This document shows positions 9,211-19,377 of a stretch of DNA of 64,000 nucleotides, piece by piece. A program made the position numbers and the translations under genes. This DNA comes from Ochotona curzoniae (lineage: Eukaryota > Chordata > Mammalia > Lagomorpha > Ochotonidae), in NCBI RefSeq assembly GCF_017591425.1, contig NW_024467101.1, positions 13,776,918-13,840,917 of the forward strand, given 5' to 3'. The notes below the pieces were generated by a model. It did no database searches. It was not told the origin of the DNA and saw nothing but the letters and a program-made list of their open reading frames with translations. Each line of letters starts with the position of its first letter. Position 1 is the stretch's first letter.

Positions 9211-12200
9211 CTAAAGGAAAAGGGTGACAGTTGGCAAAGGCAGGGCTGCCTGTGGGCTCAACCTCAGTCTGCAGGACTCCTGAAGAGGCTTGACAGGGAT
9301 CCCTAGGCCCACCCAGGACCTGAGCCAGCAGAAGCTGGCCCAGGTGATCCTACTGCTGGGGGAGTGGGGAGTCCTTGGCGCAGACTCCGAGAGTCAGCCC
9401 TGCATGGGCCCTTACCTTGATGGACAGCGCGTAGAGGTGGTTTAGCATCACATGGTTGGGCTCAGGGAGCAAGGCTGGATCACACTGAGGAAACAGAGGC
9501 AGATGTGAACATTCATGGGATGGGAAACAATAGGGTCTCCCGGGGCATCCTCCCACAGCAGGCACAGCAGAAAGGCTTGTCCTCGGGGGCAGTCATGCTC
9601 TATAAGCTGGAGGGAGCCCGCACGCCTGCCAGAGGAGCTGCTGGGCAGCCCTGGGGCTCCTCCGCCTGTGCCTCTCCCACCATCCTATTCTGAGGCACAG
9701 GCAGGAGCCAGGGAACTGGCTGGGAAGCACTTTCAGTGACCACTGAAATACGCCAGACTAAGCCCAGCTGATGTCCAACCTCTGTAAGACTCCGACCATG
9801 AACTTGAAGGATGAAATGAGCCACCAAAGCTCACACAGGAGACTGGCACTGGGTGTTGGCTGTTTTTTTTTGAAGACAGAAGCCAGAAACCTATATTTCT
9901 TTTTGTACACTTTTAACTTGAATGTTAATTCAAATAACTTAAAAAAGGGTATCATTTTGTCAGCACCCAGCAGGTATTTGGAGGGACGCCTGCAGGTTTG
10001 TCTGGTGAGAGCACAGAGTTGGGCCCTTGCCTGCCCTGCACACTGTCTCAGCCATTTACTGTGAACCCGCAAGATTTGTTTTTCCATTAACTTTGAAGCT
10101 GACAGGTTGTATGTACAGGGAACGGGGATGTGACTTAGTTAAGACACCCGTGTCCCACGCCGGAGTGCTTGGACTTGGTCCTGTTTGCTCAGACTGTGGC
10201 TTCCTGATGACACAGCCCTGGGAAGCAGCAGGGAGGGCACGGGGCGTGGGTCCCTGCCACCCTGAAGACCAGAGGGAGTTAGCAGCTCCTGGCTTCAGCT
10301 GCTGAGGGTGTTCAGGGGATCAGTCACTGGCTGGGTCCTCTCCTCTTGCCGCTCAAAAAATTAGTTTCTTTTAGAAAATTACATAAGAGTAATTATTATG
10401 TATGACAGGTTTTAAAGTACTTACGTGTGTGTGTGTTACGTACTGGCCACGTGGAATGTTAGCATATGTACCACCTCACACAATGATCACTTAAATCTGT
10501 TCTCTTAGTGTGCTGTTCCAAGAACCCCTGTATGACCCAGCGGTCCCACGGAGCACAGCCAAAGGAATGATGTCAGTGAGAGACATCTGAACTTGGTATT
10601 CTTTACAGCATTACTCATGATCGCTCCAAGAGCCAGCCCACAGCGCACGGGCAGACAGGAAAACGTTAACACACACACGCCGCCGCAGTGTTCCGTGTTA
10701 GCAAGGAAGGCAGCCCTGCCATTTGTGACAGCATAAGACACTCTTCTTTATTCATTTACTTTATTATTCCTTTTAAGATTTATTTTTATTGGAAAGTCAG
10801 ACATACAAAGAGGAGGAAAAACCGAGAGGAAGATCTTTTGCCCACTGATTCATTCCCCAAGTGGCCGCAAAGGCCGGAGCTGAGCCAATCTGAAGCCAGG
10901 AGCTTCTTCTAGGAGCCTCTTCGGGTCTCCCATGTGAGTGCAGGGTTCCAAGGCTTTGGGCCATCCTCGACTGCTCTCCCAGGCTACAAGCAGGGAAGTG
11001 GGGCTATCGGGATTAGAACCAGAGCCCATCCCAGTGCATGCAAATGAGGACTTTAGCTACTAGGCTACCGTGCAGGGCCTGTAGACACTATTCTCAGCAA
11101 GCCAGGCCCAGAAACATGCTCCATGTGCTCGCTGGTGCGTGGGATCTAAGAAGGATGGTGGTTGTGACTGTGTGAGGCTGCTGGTGATGAGCTGTTAGTC
11201 CAGGGTCGTCAGATGGGCGTGAGCAGACCCCCAGGAGCTCTGCCGTGCAGCCCGATGCCTGCAGGGCCCCCAAGTTACAGGCCTGGAAGCCGCTCAGGCA
11301 GAAGGTGCTACTGACCTTCCGAGTTCCACTCTCCCCTCACCTAAATGCGGGTCTCGCAGTCTTGAGTCCACAGCACTGCTGTGCGTGCACTAAGTCAGTT
11401 ACAACTGTAACTGGTGCCGACATCTAGCCAGCGCTCAGGGCTGCCTCGGACAGAGGGGCCCGGCCTTCCCTGCCTGGTCTCTAGTCCCAGCTGGTCTAGC
11501 TCCAGAATCAGTCTCCTTTGGAGAAGGCAGTTAGTGATGCTGGCTTTTGTGAGGTGGGGACAGAACAGGAAACTCCCTCACTGGCTTACATGGGGCTGGC
11601 AATGTGGCACAGTATGTTATACCTCCACCTGCGATACTGGCACCCCTTTTGGTGCTAGTTCAGGGTCCCAGCTGCTCAACTTCCCATCCAGCTCCCTGCC
11701 TGTGGCCCGGGAAAGCAGTGGAGGACGGCCCAAGTACTAGAGCCCCTGCATGCATGTGCGTGATCCAGAAGCCCTGGGCTTCTGGCTCCGGTCTGGCCCA
11801 GGCCTGGCCACTGTGGCTTTTTGGGGAGTGAACCAGTGGAGGGAAAATTCTGTCCCCCCCGTCCTCTCTATAACTCTGCCTTTTAAGTAAATGTTAAAGA
11901 ACAAACGAACAACACACACAAACACACAAAAGACACTTTCCCCCAAGTGCATCTAGGACAGAGGTCAGTGTCCCCGCAGCCCCTCACCCGCTGCCTGTTT
12001 GTGGTGCTGTCCCTGCCCAGTGCCCTCCGCTTGCACAGGGCTTGACCCAGCAGGGCAGGTGGTGAACAAACCCTGAGACTCTGCCTTGGCAGCCCTGCAG
12101 GCATCTGTGTGGGGACACCTGTACGGGATACATCTTGCTCAGCTTGGCCCACACCTCCTGCACTGGGTGGGGCTGCATGGTCACTTTAGCTGAGGTTCAA

Positions 12201-15200
12201 GTGCGTGTATTTGAACTGGGTCTTTAGCACAACACGGCTGAGACACGAGGCCTAATGATTTACTGCCCTCGCTAAGGGACTGGCATTACAAGGAGGCCGT
12301 GTCAGTTACCCGACAGCAGACGTGTTGGAGTGTGTGGCTCTCTGCCCTTCGACCTTTGGTCCTGGGATGACACAACAGTGATGTCCTCACCAGGGCTGTC
12401 CCGACTGTCCAGGTCCTCAGAAGCAGGCCCCTGTGCATTTACACAGCCAAAGCGCAAAGGGGACAGCTGGCTGCCTGCCAGGAGCTAGGAGACACGCTGG
12501 CTGTTGGCAAGCACTATCAACTGCCCAGGGGAGAATACTGGCCCGATACCTCAGGTTTTGATCCAGGGGCACCACTGTTTCTGGAGGCAATGTAGTGGCT
12601 GAAACTGAATTCTAAGGTGTGGGAGCCTGAGGTGGAGTACTCCTACACAGCTCACTGTGAAGGGGCAAGCTGGGTGGCTGATGCTGGCTCATGCAGTGGC
12701 CGCCCGGAGCAGTGGACAGCAGGCAGAGCAGGTGCCCCGGTACTCACAGAAATGCCTGTGTCCTTGTTCAGGATGACCTGCAGCAGGTGTGGCGGCAGGA
12801 TGGGTGGGGCCTTGAAGCGCTCCTCCGGCTTGGAGACATAGGGCTCCTGATGGTAGGGTCCTGGTGGGGAGCTGGACAGCTCTGTGGACAGATGGGGGAC
12901 AGGACGTCTGTTGAAAATGCTGAGTCCTGGGGGCAGTCTTGTGTAACTCACAGTGTTGTCACCTAGTTTTGCTTGTCTCAATATAGAGTTCCTACTTTCT
13001 AGAAGGATACAGTTTCTGAGGGTAAACAACAGAGGAAATGAGGAAGGCCTCAGGAATTGTGTAACGTGCATGAAGGTGTGCGCACCCCCCGGAGGCTGTG
13101 GCTCTCGGACACCCGCCCCCCTCCACAGCTCGGGAACGCCTCCATTTTGCATCTGGCTGGGCTGGCGAACGCCACAGCACTGAGGCCTCGGGAGAAGATT
13201 CAGGGGCTCAGCTCAAGCTGCAACCACCACCAGTCACAATGAAGCAGACACAGCTGCCTCCTTGTCTGGGAGAAAACAGGTTGCGTAAGGCACAGCACCT
13301 TCCCCACAGAAAAATAAAACCAACCCAAAATGGAAAAGCTGCTTTCTAAAAGAATCCTGGAGTCCATCATGCTCAAGCTCCTATCTTGATATACAGATGT
13401 GTTCAGAAGCTTCTAGAATTGTAGCTGTTGGAAGCAGCTGACTTAGTGACTTCTGGCCAGCTGGAGAGGGCAGAGCCACCACCCAGAGAGCGTCTAGTGC
13501 ACTCTGGCTCACCCGAGCCCCCCAACCTCATCTCTAGGGGACAGCTCCTCCCCTCACAGGAGCCAGTCACATCACAGCGGGGAACTGGGAAAAGCAGAGC
13601 AAAACCCAGAACCACAAGCGGCACGTGGGACAGCTGAAGAAGGTGACTGCCCAGACGAGCGCCTGTGATGGCCCAGCGGCAGACGGCAAGGCTCTTTGCT
13701 GGCTGGCCCACCCCAGCCCACCAGCAGCTAGGGGCCCGTTTTCTTCGTGCACAGCAAGACATTTGACTGTAAGCTTTGATGTGTGGCCTGGTGTTACAGT
13801 CTTTAAGAAGGGGAGGACATTTGGACACTGTCTCTCTCCCTTGACTTCTGCCTGGGCTGCCAGCCTCTTGGGTTCACCACCTCCCACACGCGCCAGGGAG
13901 AGGAAGTTCACTACAGATCAGAGTGCACACCTCCTGCCTGAACTCTAGCCAGGAGTCTTGGCAGTTCCTTCCCACCTAGGGGGTCTGGGTAGAAACTTTG
14001 GATTTAGACTGTGGGAGGCAGCATATTTCCCCAGCTGAGAGCTGGGGTGCACAGCCTGCTTCCTATGTGAGCCCCTTTCTGCCCTGGTGCTAAAGGAACA
14101 CACAAGGGACAGCTGAGGTCACGGAGGTGTCCGCCTGCCACCTGTCAAGGTTGAAATTTTCCCGGTGGCACAGGTGGGACGCGAGTTGGCTAGGCCCCAA
14201 CCCACACGTTTCTCCAGGGCCTCTTCAGCCTAGCCCCAAGCCTGAGCCCAGCGCTGGCTCTGTCCCAGGAACTGCCGTCCGTGTCCATTCCTGCACCGTG
14301 ACTCATGGCTCCCTTGGGGCAAAATACCAGCAACCTGACCGGGCAGAGCCAAGGATTCGTTCTATGGCTATAAGCATCCACCTGCTGGGGTGGTTTCAGC
14401 AAGAAAGCAAGAAAGAGAGGAAGGAGGGTACGTCTAGACGGCAGAGCCCCCACGTGCACATGTGTGTATAGAATAACTGCGTTCATACCAGACACATCGG
14501 AGCACTTCTGGGAATCCACCATTAAAGCATCAAACACTTCAAAGTCCGTTTTCTTCACTTGGATGATGTTGTTAACTGTGCCAAGCTGGCTGGTTACTAT
14601 GGGCTGGGGGAGAGACACACAGAAATTACAACATGGCAGGTCCGTGGAGTATTCGGTCCTGGCGGCCACCCTGCTCTTCCCAGTCACACAGGCCACAGTC
14701 CATGCTGGCTCTGCCATCTAGCTCGGTCACACATACACAGGGAACTGGCCCCGTAGGCCTGGGCAAGGTGGGTACCTCAGAAGGGTCGTGTGTCCACTGC
14801 CCATCCACAAAGAACTTGTACTGATGCTCTCCTTCTGGCAGGTCCAGGATGGCTACAAAGTTGTTGTGGCTGCAAAGAAGGGGGAAGCAGAGCTCTTAGC
14901 TGGCTGGACCACCCAGACAACTCATGGGCCAAAACAAGAAGTTCCCTGTTCAGCCTCAATCAGCTGCAGGGGGAGCAGCGGTTTCAAGCAATGGGGCAAT
15001 GCAGTTGAAGGGTCTCATGCTAGAAGGGTGGGCAGTAAGGAAGCAGCGGCCGGGAGGGTTTCCAGAAAACATGATCTGCTCCAAAGCTAGGGAACCATAT
15101 TCCTAACGTGAAAATGATGTCCCCCAGGCATTGGTGCCCCTCCAGCCCTGAGGCCCCGGAGGCCAAAGACGGCCACCCCAGATCAAGAGCCAAGCCATCC

Positions 15201-18200
15201 TTTGCCATTGATTCTATTGGGGCTGGGATGGGATTAAGGATTCCAGGAACCTTCTTCCACGTGGCTTTGCTCCTGACTTGGGACTGAGCTGCCCAGCATT
15301 ACCCTGGACACTCAAGCAGGCGTGACCAGCCGTATGTACCTCACCACCAGTTCTCATGCTTTCTCTTGGACAACTTGCTGCAGGAAGCCACACTGGCCTG
15401 GCTTCCTGAGGAAGTGCCAGGAAGTGACGAGGCCTGCGGAGCCTGTACCTTCCAGTCAGGAGCACGGGCGCTCAAGGTCAGAAGCAAGCACAGCTCCCTT
15501 CCTACCGACAGGAGAACCGGGCCTTGGGAGCTGAGGAGCAGGGCAGCCCACGGGAGACCCCAGGCCAGAGCTCCAGCCCCAGCGGCCTTGGAGACATGCA
15601 ACCAAGAAGCAGAAGCTTCTCTGAGGTTGGGACTGACCCTCTGATGTACCAAGTGAGATCATTTTCTCATTCTGTATTTTTTTAAGTGGTGGCCCTTCTG
15701 CTACTCCACTCACGTCTTTTAGAAACCAGCATACCAAGTGCACCTAGGGGTCAGGCAAGCGCAGGACGAGCACCAGCTGGTGAATTACCTTCTTGTGAGA
15801 GGCAGTTTGCTCCAGTTGTTGAAGGACCCAGACAAGTATACTTCCTTTCCGCCACCTGTCCATCGAAACACCGTGGGCCGGGCCTGGGCAGGTGCTTTGT
15901 CGTTCACTTCCAGGTCATGCTGCCAGGCCAGGAATTCTTCCTTCTCTGGCGCCTAGGGGCAGAGCAGTTTTCTCAGGGACAGGAAGTCATTAGGAGCTCC
16001 CTGACAGCAGCTGCCACTACCTAGATTCAGTCAGGCTTGCTGGTTGTGCCTCAGTTTCCCCACCTGTAACATGGAGATAGTAAAATGGATTCTTAAGGTC
16101 AATGGGAAGACTGAGAGACACTCTACGTAAAATGTTGTGCAAAGGGGCTTTGGCATAGCAGCTTAAGCTAAGCCTGCCAGTTCGAGTCCTGGCAGCTCCA
16201 CTTCCGATCCAGTCCCCCCGCTAATGGCCTGGGAAAGCAGGGATGGCCCGACGTCTTGGGCCTCTGCTCCCACATGGGAGTCCTAGAAGAAGCTCCTGGC
16301 TTTGGTACTAGCTCAGCTCTGGCTGTCAAGGTCATCTGGAGTGTGAACCAATGAATGAAAGATGCCCGTCTCTCCTTTTAATTCTCTATAACTCAAGTAA
16401 AATAAATAAATCTTTTAAAAAATTGTTCTGTGAAGTGATGGGGACATGCACGAATGGCCCCTAATTAGCGTCTGTCACGGCTGTTAGCAGTCTGCGTTCA
16501 GGGCCGGCCCTGTGGTGCACTGGGCTCAGTCGCTGCCTGGGATCCTGGCGCTGTCTCCGAGGCTCCAGGCCCGGCTAATGTGAGCGGAAAGGTGGTGGAG
16601 GATGGCCCAAGTCCTTGCGCTCAGGGCATCCACATGGAAGACCCTGATGGAGTGCTTGGCTCCTGGCTTGAGTCTGGCACAGCCCTGGCCTATGCAGCCA
16701 CTTGGGGGAGTAGCTCAGAGGATGAGGGGCCTGCAAATGCATAAATCTTAAAAAGAGGTCTACATAGGGCCCGCGCGGTGGCGCAAGTGGTTAAGTCCTC
16801 GCCTTGCACGCCCGGGATCCCATATGGGCGCCGGTTCTATCCCGGCAGCCCCGCTTCCCTTCCAGCTCCCTGCCTGTGGCCCGGGAAAGCAGTTGAGGAC
16901 GGCCCAAAGCTTTGGGACCCTGCACCCGCGTGGGAGACCCGGAAGAGGCTCCTGGCTTCGCATCGGTATAGCATCGGCCGTTGTGCTCACTTGGGGAGTG
17001 AATCATCGGACGGAAGATCTTCCTCTCTGTCTCTCCTCTCTGTATATCTGCCTTTCCAATAAAAAAATAATAAAAATAAATCTTAAAAAAAAAAAGAGGT
17101 CTACATGAGAACCGTAGGGCAAGTCATAAAACCTGCCTGCAAGATGCTTAACAAATGTCACTTTGCTTCCTTCACTAAGCTACATTGGAAGTACATGAAC
17201 ATGCGTTCGGACTAACGCCAGAGCCCAGAGCTTGTCAGTTTGTTCACAGATGGGGATGCTTCTTCTGGAACCAGTCAGAAGATTATAAATAAGACAGAGT
17301 GGTCCTGTGTTGGAGCACATGCTAACGGACCACCAGCACAGCCCAGCACACGTCCCTGAAGTATTCCGGAATCAGAACATCTAACTCTGGCCAGGTGCGA
17401 TAAATGCAGTTGAATTTTTTTTTTCCTTTATAAAAAACTTTTCTCCCAGTCACAAGTCAGAACTTTCTCAAGGGCGGCAGCTGCAGGATGGGAGAGGTCC
17501 TGAAGGGGACCCACCCGCTGTGAGCTTCTGGAACTTTCTTTTCTCACCCTGACCTGAGTATACGTGAGATGCGTGCACCTGCTGAATGCTAGCAAGACCT
17601 GCAGTTAGAGGCAAGAGCAGACTCTCAGGCCGCGGACGGTGTGATGCAGTGCATGCCTGACAGTGAAGCCCGACCATGGTGGCCGGCCACAGGGCCTCTC
17701 AGTAACTGCTGAGGTCACAACAAGCTACGCTTCCCAGCCCACCCGCTTGCGAGACGCCTAGCAAGGCCCTCAGCAACAACTGGTACTTGTTGCACAACGT
17801 GCTTTGCCTCTGATAGGGTGCCATCACCCACCTGGTGGGGGCCCAGTGTACTATGGGGTGAGGAAGGGCTGTTGAGTCAACAGGACTTCAAAGTTCACTT
17901 TTTGCACACAACTTTTTCGGGAATGCAACCAGTTGAGAAAGCCAGTTCAAGCCATAGGACACAGGGCCAGGTGACAGCAGACTCTAACTCTTTTGAGTTA
18001 AGGCTCAAAAGCAAGGGTGCGAATTCATGTCATCCCCCCTAACGGGCCCTCTGGCCAGGCCTGATGACCAGGAGCATACGAGTGGACCACAACAACATTC
18101 TCCCCAGCCACCCCAGACCCACATCAGCTGCCAGAGTCACAGTGGACCGGCCGTGTTAAGGCAGCTGGTAGGAACGAGGCTGGAGATGGAGAGGGGACGC

Positions 18201-18973
18201 AGCTGGGCTGGTGATGAAGGAAAGCAGATGGTGGCATAAGGCCCAAATGGGACTGCCAAGGGGTCTACGTGGACCCGCTTCAAGCAGCAAGTCACATTCA
18301 AACCCCACGGGGGCCTCCTTCACAACCACAGTTCCCCCGTCCCACTGACCTCCCCCCAAAACCCAGGGAATTCTCCATGCTTGCTTTCGGTAAGCGAGGC
18401 GAAGCCTCAGGCTTCACGAAACACCAGTGATCGCCACGGTCAGCGGTGCTCACTTTGAGCTAACAGGCAACATTTCTTAAAGTCATCACCTGTTCCAACA
18501 GCTCCAGTGGGCCCAAAGCGGGAGGCGAGGATTCCCGCGGCTGTGAGATTAATTACCCCTAAGAGGAACAGCCGGCGGCTGGGGCGCAATTACTGCCAGC
18601 TCAGCTGTCTTCATTAATTAATAATATAAAGCCCCGTTCCAGAGTTGCCTTCCGCCTCCCTCAGGACGGCTGGTTCCCGCCGGTCCCTTTTTGCTGGTGG
18701 GCTGCTCCAGGGCCACAGGGCAGGTAGGTGCCGGGACCCGGCAGAGGGCTCCTTCCCCGCAACAACCCGCACCCCGAGGTCTCAGGGAGCCGCTCCCCAC
18801 CCCGAGCCCCGCACCTTGATCTCGGCGTGGAAGAGGTCGGCATCCTCGGGGCTGTCCATCAGGATCTTGGGCCGGTGGTCCCCGTCCTTGGTACCCCCCG
18901 AGCTGTCCCTCCGGGGTGTCTTGTGGCCCCCATGCCGCTCCAGCGCGGCGCGCTCGCTGCTCGTGTTGCCCAT
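9133..18973 (-). CDS. PRKAB1: PRKAB1, AMP-activated protein kinase subunit beta-1 (complete, seven coding exons)
   Basis: Scaffold and glycogen-binding subunit of the heterotrimeric energy sensor AMPK; it bridges the alpha kinase and gamma nucleotide-binding subunits. The coding join (minus strand) is 18973-18815, 15952-15789, 14869-14776, 14603-14489, 12881-12748, 9484-9416 and 9210-9133. That is 813 bases, 270 residues plus stop, which is the family length. Residues visible: Gly2 in MGNTSSERAA for N-myristoylation; the Ser24/Ser25 phosphosite pair; a carbohydrate-binding module (about 68-163) with Trp100, Lys126, Trp133, Leu146, Thr148 and Asn150, the known glycogen contacts; Ser108, the autophosphorylation site that also shapes the activator pocket; and a C-terminal alpha/gamma-binding domain (about 190-270) ending TLLYKPI. 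All introns are GT-AG. Beta-2 (PRKAB2) is excluded by the N-terminus and synteny. Compared with the human protein as I recall it, the N-terminus has one extra His and one missing Glu, so numbering is restored. Confidence 0.98.
9416..9484 (-). CDS. PRKAB1: PRKAB1 coding exon 6 (residues 223-245)
   Basis: Acceptor TCCTCAG, donor GTAAGG. It is 69 bases long and encodes CDPALLPEPNHVMLNHLYAL followed by SIK, part of the alpha/gamma-binding domain. Confidence 0.97.
10360..11200 (+). mobile_element. L1 3'-end fragment, split by a SINE
   Basis: In PRKAB1 intron 6. The blocks 'cccctgtatgacccagcgg', 'ctttacagcattactcatga' and 'ccctgccatttgtgacagca', then after the SINE 'gtgcgtgggatctaagaagg', follow the order of a mammalian L1 ORF2 end and 3'UTR. 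It is antisense to PRKAB1 and non-coding now. Confidence 0.65.
10770..11086 (-). mobile_element. C-type SINE, antisense, inserted in L1
   Basis: It runs from the T-rich 'ttttaagatttatttttatt' start (the A-tail read backwards) to 'taggctaccgtgcagggcct'. It separates two parts of the L1 fragment, so it inserted after the L1. Its transcribed orientation is the same as PRKAB1. Confidence 0.88.
11590..11907 (+). mobile_element. C-type SINE, sense
   Basis: In PRKAB1 intron 6. It has the head 'ggggctggcaatgtggcaca', the core CCCGGGAAAGCAGTGGAGG and the end 'gggagtgaaccagtgg', followed by an A-rich end. It is an older copy than the GGATCCCATATGG type. Confidence 0.82.
12748..12881 (-). CDS. PRKAB1: PRKAB1 coding exon 5 (residues 178-222)
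   Basis: Acceptor TCCACAG, donor GTGAGT. It encodes the SSSPPGPYHQEPYVSKPEER linker and PPILPPHLLQVILNKDTGIS, the start of the C-terminal subunit-binding domain. Confidence 0.97.
12882..14488. other. PRKAB1 intron 5, no other feature seen
   Basis: A GTATGA donor and a CCACAG acceptor flank about 1.6 kb. I see no SINE, LINE or exon-like sequence in it. Confidence 0.6.
14489..14603 (-). CDS. PRKAB1: PRKAB1 coding exon 4 (residues 140-178, split codon)
   Basis: Acceptor CCCCCAG, donor GTATGA. It encodes PIVTSQLGTVNNIIQVKKTD through CSDVS, the end of the carbohydrate-binding module with Leu146, Thr148 and Asn150. The intron before it is only 172 bases long (14604-14775). Confidence 0.97.
14776..14869 (-). 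CDS. PRKAB1: PRKAB1 coding exon 3 (residues 108-139)
   Basis: Acceptor TTTGCAG, donor GTACCC. It encodes HNNFVAILDLPEGEHQYKFF and the following VDGQWTHDPSE, with the glycogen-contact residues Lys126 and Trp133. It completes the Ser108 codon and ends on a whole codon. Confidence 0.97.
15789..15952 (-). CDS. PRKAB1: PRKAB1 coding exon 2 (residues 54-108, split codon)
   Basis: Acceptor CCCTAG, donor GTAATT. It encodes the first half of the carbohydrate-binding module, including VFRWTGGGKEVYLSGSFNNW with Trp100. The Ser108 codon is split after AG. Confidence 0.97.
16035..16140 (+). mobile_element. MIR fragment
   Basis: The 'gtgcctcagtttccccacct' block followed by 'gtaacatggagatagtaaaa' matches the MIR core. 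It lies in PRKAB1 intron 2. Confidence 0.65.
16146..16426 (+). mobile_element. C-type SINE, sense (first of three in a row)
   Basis: In PRKAB1 intron 2. It shows 'gccagttcgagtcctggcag', GGGAAAGCAGGGATGG, 'gtgtgaaccaatgaatg' and the tail 'aaataaataaatctttt'. It has no GGATCCCATATGG head. Confidence 0.82.
16501..16750 (+). mobile_element. C-type SINE, sense, diverged (second of three)
   Basis: Head 'agggccggccctgtggtgca', core 'gtggtggaggatggcccaag' and tail 'cataaatctt'. It is shortened in the middle. The next SINE inserted directly into its A-tail. Confidence 0.78.
16751..17106 (+). mobile_element. Young C-type SINE with exact target-site duplication (third of three)
   Basis: The element body is about 16766-17091, with flanking 15-base direct repeats AAAAGAGGTCTACAT at 16751-16765 and 17092-17106. 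The body carries 'gcccgcgcggtggcgcaagt', 'gggatcccatatgggcgccg', 'ggacggcccaaagctttggg' and the end 'ctttccaataaaa'. Little decay and an exact duplication show recent L1-driven insertion. Confidence 0.95.
17110..18480. other. PRKAB1 intron 2, unique sequence
   Basis: No repeat or exon was recognised. The GC content rises toward the promoter end. Confidence 0.5.
18815..18973 (-). CDS. PRKAB1: PRKAB1 coding exon 1 (residues 1-53)
   Basis: It starts at ATG in a good context (CGCGCCATGG) and encodes the myristoylation motif MGNTSSERAA, Ser24/Ser25 and the acidic SPEDADLFH segment. It ends on a whole Lys codon before donor GTGCGG. It reads GDHRPK and FHAEIK, where I recall GDRPK and FHSEEIK in human and rat. 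Confidence 0.97.
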
Positions 18974-18986
18974 GGCGCGTGGGGGT
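18974..18986 (-). other. PRKAB1: PRKAB1 5'UTR part of the start-codon exon
   Basis: A strong acceptor (CCTTCCCCACCCCGCAG on the minus strand) ends at 18987, so only 13 bases of leader precede the ATG in this exon. The rest of the leader must come from an upstream non-coding exon. Confidence 0.65.
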
Positions 18987-19179
18987 CTGCGGGGTGGGGA
19001 AGGCGGACAGGAGCCTCACGCCGCAGGGAAGGGATCCGGGGGGTGGCGGGACTCGCAGGGACACGACCCCGGGGGCCACGGCCTTGCTGGCGAGGTCTCG
19101 AGACGGCGCTTTCTCTCTGCCCTGCCCAGCAGAGCCTCGAACCTCAGACGCGGGAAGCGAACCCGGACTGAGCCCTCAC

Positions 19180-19310
19180 CACACCCCCAATACCCCCAGC
19201 CACTTCCGCTTCCGGCGAATCCGCTCGTCCTCCCGGCCCAGAAAGTCGGTGGTAGTGGTGGTATGGATGGGGGAGATGGCTGCGGCGGGTCCAACGAGGG
19301 ACTCGCTCGA
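19180..19310 (-). other. PRKAB1: Probable non-coding first exon of PRKAB1
   Basis: A donor GTGTG|GTGAGG on the minus strand at 19180/19179 could pair with the acceptor at 18987, giving a 192-base intron. The 5' limit is a guess set inside the CpG island. Confidence 0.4.
19201..19216 (+). promoter_or_regulatory. Tandem ETS-type element, copy 1
   Basis: CACTTCCGCTTCCGGC holds two CTTCCG cores six bases apart, the binding core of GABPA and other ETS factors. An exact second copy lies 113 bases away. Confidence 0.6.
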
Positions 19311-19313
19311 CCT

Positions 19314-19329
19314 CACTTCCGCTTCCGGC
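19314..19329 (+). promoter_or_regulatory. Tandem ETS-type element, copy 2
   Basis: Exact repeat of the 16 bases at 19201-19216, in the same orientation and inside the same CpG island. Confidence 0.6.
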
Positions 19330-19365
19330 CTAGGATGGCCTCGGTGGTGGGGGGGGTCTTCAGGG

Positions 19366-19377
19366 TGCGCAGGCGCA
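19366..19377 (+). promoter_or_regulatory. NRF1-like site
   Basis: TGCGCAGGCGCA matches the NRF1 palindrome TGCGCATGCGCA at all but one base. NRF1 controls many energy-metabolism promoters, which would suit an AMPK gene, but binding is inferred from the motif. Confidence 0.5.

Noticed and set aside
12652..13152. 166-residue minus-strand frame containing PRKAB1 exon 5
   Set aside because: Only 12748-12881 is exon. The rest of the frame is read-through of the flanking introns past clear GT and AG sites.
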